Origin: Onthomonas sp964456525 | GTDB taxonomy: Bacteria > Bacillota > Clostridia > Oscillospirales > Oscillospiraceae | NCBI GenBank assembly: GCA_964456525.1 | Contig: CAYWAP010000003.1 | Span: 1-64,000 of the forward strand | Reading direction: 5' to 3' | Length of the DNA: 64,000 nucleotides | In this document: positions 61,136 to 64,000 of the stretch, in pieces | How the letters are laid out: every line of letters starts with the position of its first letter | How positions within the stretch are numbered: position 1 is the stretch's first letter | Made by a program: the position numbers and the translations under genes | Notes under the pieces: model-generated | Told to the model about the DNA's origin: nothing | Database searches by the model: none | What the model saw: only the letters and a program-made list of their open reading frames with translations

Positions 61136-61651
61136 TTACAGTTCCATATCGGTACGGTAACGCCGGTAAACCGCCCAAAACAGGGCATACACCGGCAGGG
61201 CAAATACCAGGGAATAGATCCCCTCCGGAATGGCAATCGAGCACAGCGTACCCAGCGGATTGCCGCCGAAAAAATAGTAGTAGCTCACCCTGGCGGACTC
61301 CAGAAGCGCCACGCCGAAAAGGCTGCAAATTACCATCCCAAAGGGAGTCCGGCCAATCTGCCGCCCGGCGGTAAAGCCTGCGCAAATCCCCAGCACGGTA
61401 CACACGGGGATCATAATGGCCCCGGAGCGGTAGTAAACCGCATTGCAGAAAAAGCCGACGCACAGCCCGTAAATCGCGCCGCTGCGCCCCCCTTCCAGGC
61501 ACCCCACCGCGATGACGGCCAGCGGCGCCAGTTCCGGCACGGCATGCGCGATGGGAATGCGGTTGAGCACACAGATTTTGACAAAAAACACCAGCAAAAA
61601 AGCCGCCGCGTACAGACCCCACTTGATCTGGCTTCCTAAATTTCGTTTCAT
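61136..61651 (-). CDS. mreD: Rod-shape-determining protein MreD
   Basis: 171-residue membrane protein with five or six helices, a weakly conserved family recognised mainly by length, topology and its place between mreC and the PBP2 gene. Visible segments: WGLYAAAFLLVFFVKICVLN and IPEGIYSLVFALPVYALFW. GAGGT lies within the end of mreC, 11 bases before the ATG. It acts in the elongasome with MreC and PBP2. Confidence 0.88.
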   Translation of the reverse strand: MKRNLGSQIKWGLYAAAFLLVFFVKICVLNRIPIAHAVPELAPLAVIAVGCLEGGRSGAIYGLCVGFFCNAVYYRSGAIMIPVCTVLGICAGFTAGRQIGRTPFGMVICSLFGVALLESARVSYYYFFGGNPLGTLCSIAIPEGIYSLVFALPVYALFWAVYRRYRTDMEL

Positions 61652-61662
61652 AGCCCACTACC

Positions 61663-62496
61663 TCAGTCAAAGCTGGTGATAACGAAGACCATGCTGAGAT
61701 CATCCAGATCCACTGCCGGCTCGATGATTGCATACTGTTCGTTGCCGCTGGGATCCATTTCCACGCTTTCCACCGTGCCAATGACAATACCGGCAGGGTA
61801 AACGCCGCCCTTGCCGGAGGTGAGAACCTCATCGCCCTGGATCAACGTGACCTCGGAGTCCAGATAGCTCAGCCTGCACCGTCCCTCCAGCATCAACGTC
61901 AGAGTTCCCTCCAGAATGGCGTCGTCATCCGTGCGGTAGACCACCGCGCCCATGGAAATATCGGGGTCAATCAGGGTAATCACCGTTGCCCAGTTGAGCC
62001 CTACCTGCTTCACGACCCCCACCAGGTTGCCGGTGCCGGTGATGACGCAGTCGCCCTCTTCAATGCCATCCGACGAGCCCTTGCTGATGGTCAGCGTGGA
62101 CTCATAGCTGGTGGTGCTGCGGGCGGTAATTTTGACATCCTCCACGACCCATTCCGTTTGTTCCTCGGTCAGATCCAGCAGGTCGCGAAGTTCCTCATTT
62201 TCCTCCAGCGCGGTCTGCGCCTCCCGATTCTGCTCCCGCAGCTCGGCCAATTCCTCTTCCAGCTCTTCCACTTTTTCCTGGAGCTGCTGATACCGAAAGG
62301 CATAGTCGTATATATCTTCCACCCAGCCGGTGAAAGCGCTCACTGCCGTCTGGAATGGCGAGGTCACAATTCCGATGGCGTTTCTCAGGGGAGAGACCGC
62401 GTCGGGAAACAGGGCGGACCCCATACTGACCGCCGCCGTCAGCAGCAGTGCAACAATCAGCACCCAGATTCCATTGTCATTCAGAAATTTCTTCAA
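61663..62496 (-). CDS. mreC: Rod-shape-determining protein MreC
   Basis: Elongasome scaffold outside the membrane. The 277 residues have one N-terminal helix (about 10-28), a coiled coil (about 65-110) and the two beta-barrel domain (NLVGVVKQVGLNWATVITLIDPDISMGA). The start is TTG 62496, 12 bases after GGAGG; no ATG in frame lies nearby. mreB is not beside it, unlike the common mreBCD order. Confidence 0.93.
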   Translation of the reverse strand: MKKFLNDNGIWVLIVALLLTAAVSMGSALFPDAVSPLRNAIGIVTSPFQTAVSAFTGWVEDIYDYAFRYQQLQEKVEELEEELAELREQNREAQTALEENEELRDLLDLTEEQTEWVVEDVKITARSTTSYESTLTISKGSSDGIEEGDCVITGTGNLVGVVKQVGLNWATVITLIDPDISMGAVVYRTDDDAILEGTLTLMLEGRCRLSYLDSEVTLIQGDEVLTSGKGGVYPAGIVIGTVESVEMDPSGNEQYAIIEPAVDLDDLSMVFVITSFD

Positions 62497-62561
62497 AACA
62501 AATTCATTCCTCCGGTCAGATTCTTATCGGATTCTCGGAAAAAATGTCGATGGCCTGTGAA

Positions 62562-63143
62562 TTATCCCATACAACAGACGCCAAAACCAGCCAGCATCCG
62601 GCTGAGACGGCAGATGGGAAGGCCTACCACATTATAAAAGTCTCCCTGGATGCTGTCAACCAAAAGGGCCCCGCGGCCCTGGATTCCATAGGCCCCGGCC
62701 TTGTCCATGGGCTCACCGGTGGCGATGTACGCGAGAATTTCCTTCTCCGTCAGGGCACAAAAGTGAACCTTTGTGGCCTCGTGCCCCAACATTTGCCGCT
62801 CCCCCCGTATCAGGGCAATGCCGGTATAGACCGTATGACGGCAGCCGGAGAGCTTGGACAGCATCTGGAAGGCATGCGCCTCATTTCTCGGCTTGCCCAG
62901 CACTTCCCCCTGAAAGGCCACAACGGTATCCGCCCCAATCACAAGCGCCTCCGGGTCATTCACCTGTGCGGCAACCTCTTTCGCTTTGTGCAGCGCCAAC
63001 TGCTCCACATACTTCTCCGGCGGGAGGGAGGCATCCGCCTGTTCCTCGCCCTGGGCGGGAAGGATCTCAAAGTGCTCAAATCCCATCTGCTCCAACAGCT
63101 CACGCCGCCGGGGGGACTGGGATGCAAGAATGATTCTGCTCAT
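62562..63143 (-). CDS. maf: Maf-type nucleoside triphosphate pyrophosphatase
   Basis: House-cleaning enzyme hydrolysing dTTP, UTP and modified pyrimidine nucleotides. SRIILASQSPRRRELLEQMG is the N-terminal signature; GADTVV, GKP and AGAYGIQG complete the site. AAAGGAG is 10 bases before ATG 63143. 193 residues. It precedes mreC, as in many Firmicutes, and follows dut, another nucleotide-pool enzyme. Confidence 0.96.
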   Translation of the reverse strand: MSRIILASQSPRRRELLEQMGFEHFEILPAQGEEQADASLPPEKYVEQLALHKAKEVAAQVNDPEALVIGADTVVAFQGEVLGKPRNEAHAFQMLSKLSGCRHTVYTGIALIRGERQMLGHEATKVHFCALTEKEILAYIATGEPMDKAGAYGIQGRGALLVDSIQGDFYNVVGLPICRLSRMLAGFGVCCMG

Positions 63144-63190
63144 GCTGATCGTACTCCTTTTTCTGACAATTGACGAAGGGGTCTGCCCCA

Positions 63191-63640
63191 TCACGTTCCG
63201 GTGGAACCAAACCCGCCCGTTCCCCGCTCTGTGGCGTCCAGCGTATCCACCTGCTCAATGTCCGCCTGAATCACAGGCATGACCGCCATCTGGGCAATGC
63301 GCTCACCGGGCTGAACCGTATAGGCCGCCTGACCGGCGTTGGTCAAGCCCACCATAATTTCGCCCCGGTAGTCGCTGTCGATGACGCCTACTCCATTGGA
63401 CAGGCTGATTCCCTTCCGAACCCCCAGTCCGCTGCGGGCAAACACCAGGGCAACATACTCCGCTCCGGGCAGGGCGATGGCAATTCCGGTGGGAATCACG
63501 GCCCGCCCGCCGGGCTCCAGCGTGACCGGCGCATCCAGACAGGCGTGCAAATCCATGGCGGCAGCGCCTGGGCTGGCATAATAGGGGAATGGAATCTGCG
63601 TTCCAATCTTCGGGGAAACGGGTTTGATTTTCAACTTCAT
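63191..63640 (-). CDS. dut: Deoxyuridine 5'-triphosphate nucleotidohydrolase
   Basis: Trimeric dUTPase that keeps uracil out of DNA. The five motifs are visible: AAAMDLHA, ARSGLGVRKG, GVIDSDYRGE, GERIAQM and the C-terminal GGFGSTG arm. 149 residues. AAAGG is 11 bases upstream. Neighbours maf and the U32 gene are on the same strand. Confidence 0.96.
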   Translation of the reverse strand: MKLKIKPVSPKIGTQIPFPYYASPGAAAMDLHACLDAPVTLEPGGRAVIPTGIAIALPGAEYVALVFARSGLGVRKGISLSNGVGVIDSDYRGEIMVGLTNAGQAAYTVQPGERIAQMAVMPVIQADIEQVDTLDATERGTGGFGSTGT

Positions 63641-63728
63641 AGCTTAGGTACCTTTCATTATAGCAAGTACAGAGGACGATTTTTGACGAAAGCGGTTCAC
63701 AAACCCCGCCCCGGCAAAATCCCGCCTT

Positions 63729-64000
63729 CTACTCGACCTCTCTGAAATACAGCCCTCTCGTAAACTTCTCCGGGGCCTTGCCCTCGCCGCTGATATAACC
63801 GGCCAGGATGCGGGCGCACTCCCCGGGGCGTTCAAAGGTGAACTGGAGACGGGCCGCCCAAATGCCGCTCCTCTGCCAGACATCCCCCTTGTCCGCCAGC
63901 CAGAGCGGCGCGGAGTTGAAGATCTCGTTCCGGCAGCCGTAGGCGTGATCCACCGGGAACGCGGCATGGATTCGGTCGATGAGGTGCCGCTCCTGACCGG
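63729..64000 (-). CDS. U32 family peptidase, C-terminal fragment
   Basis: The frame is open from the right window edge to a stop at 63729-63731, giving the last 90 residues. The segment FPVDHAYGCRNEIFNSAPLWLAD and the following RLQFTFERPGEC match the C-terminal part of large U32 peptidases (collagenase-like, DUF3656 type). The start lies outside the window, so the N-terminal domain is not seen. dut follows after 88 bases. Confidence 0.7.
   Translation of the reverse strand, partial: GQERHLIDRIHAAFPVDHAYGCRNEIFNSAPLWLADKGDVWQRSGIWAARLQFTFERPGECARILAGYISGEGKAPEKFTRGLYFREVE

Noticed and set aside
63657..63665. Extended -10 (TGCTATAAT on the - strand) as a dut promoter
   Set aside because: It lies so close to the start that the transcript would begin at or after the dut ribosome site; no matching -35 is present.
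1..64000. CRISPR arrays, insertion sequences, prophage, toxin-antitoxin or defence genes
   Set aside because: No regularly spaced repeats, transposase, integrase or known defence domains were seen; gene content and order are those of core chromosome.

Overview
The window reads as a GC-rich, gene-dense chromosomal segment of a low-branching Firmicute of the class Clostridia, most likely an Oscillospiraceae-type gut anaerobe. The evidence is the division module yggS-sepF-divIVA-ileS, a T-box leader, meso-DAP/lysine and sporulator-type D,D-carboxypeptidase genes, a Na+-pumping oxaloacetate decarboxylase operon, a butyrate-type thiolase, archaeal-type prolyl-tRNA synthetase and AGGAGG-type ribosome binding sites. 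The taxon is an inference. I see no rRNA, tRNA, CRISPR array, insertion sequence, integrase or phage gene: this is core chromosome, not an island.

Left end (1-5100, + strand): topoisomerase IV subunit A (parC), a membrane-anchored HtrA protease, an unknown 146-residue protein and a CBS-pair protein, closed by a bidirectional terminator. From 21.8 kb down to 5.1 kb the - strand carries a 13-gene collinear run: miaB, mutS, two unknown small genes, mutL, an asparagine synthetase, miaA, hfq, a HlyD-like protein, yggS, sepF, divIVA, ileS. It joins tRNA modification, mismatch repair, RNA chaperoning, cell division and isoleucyl-tRNA charging. Next to it on the - strand is a second unit: nfeD, an SPFH-domain protein and an Mrp ATPase.

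Middle (24.4-44.6 kb, mostly + strand): an rRNA methyltransferase; the proline operon proC-proB-proA behind a near-consensus promoter; a ybaK deacylase; a conserved unknown gene with its own promoter and terminator; lysA facing away from a long pyrE-radC-uvrB-uvrA-(membrane protein)-MazG-like-recD2 run devoted mainly to DNA repair; then a T-box-controlled proS with CCC as the apparent specifier, followed by a polytopic membrane protein.

Right part (44.6-64 kb): a tiny unknown gene divergent from a PucR-family regulator, dacF, the thiamine transporter subunit thiT, the oad operon (oadA-oadG-biotin carrier-oadB), parE (52 kb from its partner parC), a TetR regulator, thiolase thl divergent from an ArsC/Spx-like protein, a GH13 glycosidase, and a - strand envelope/nucleotide-hygiene cluster (U32 peptidase fragment, dut, maf, mreC, mreD, PBP2) that lacks mreB.

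I found no complete new defence or mobile system. The most notable unexplained items are a three-hairpin intergenic element at 4474-4530, dyads placed in the miaB promoter and upstream of pucR, two unknown genes lodged inside the mismatch-repair cluster, a 52-residue protein, a terminator-like hairpin in the ybaK leader, a rare-codon patch in asnB and an insertion in the thiolase.
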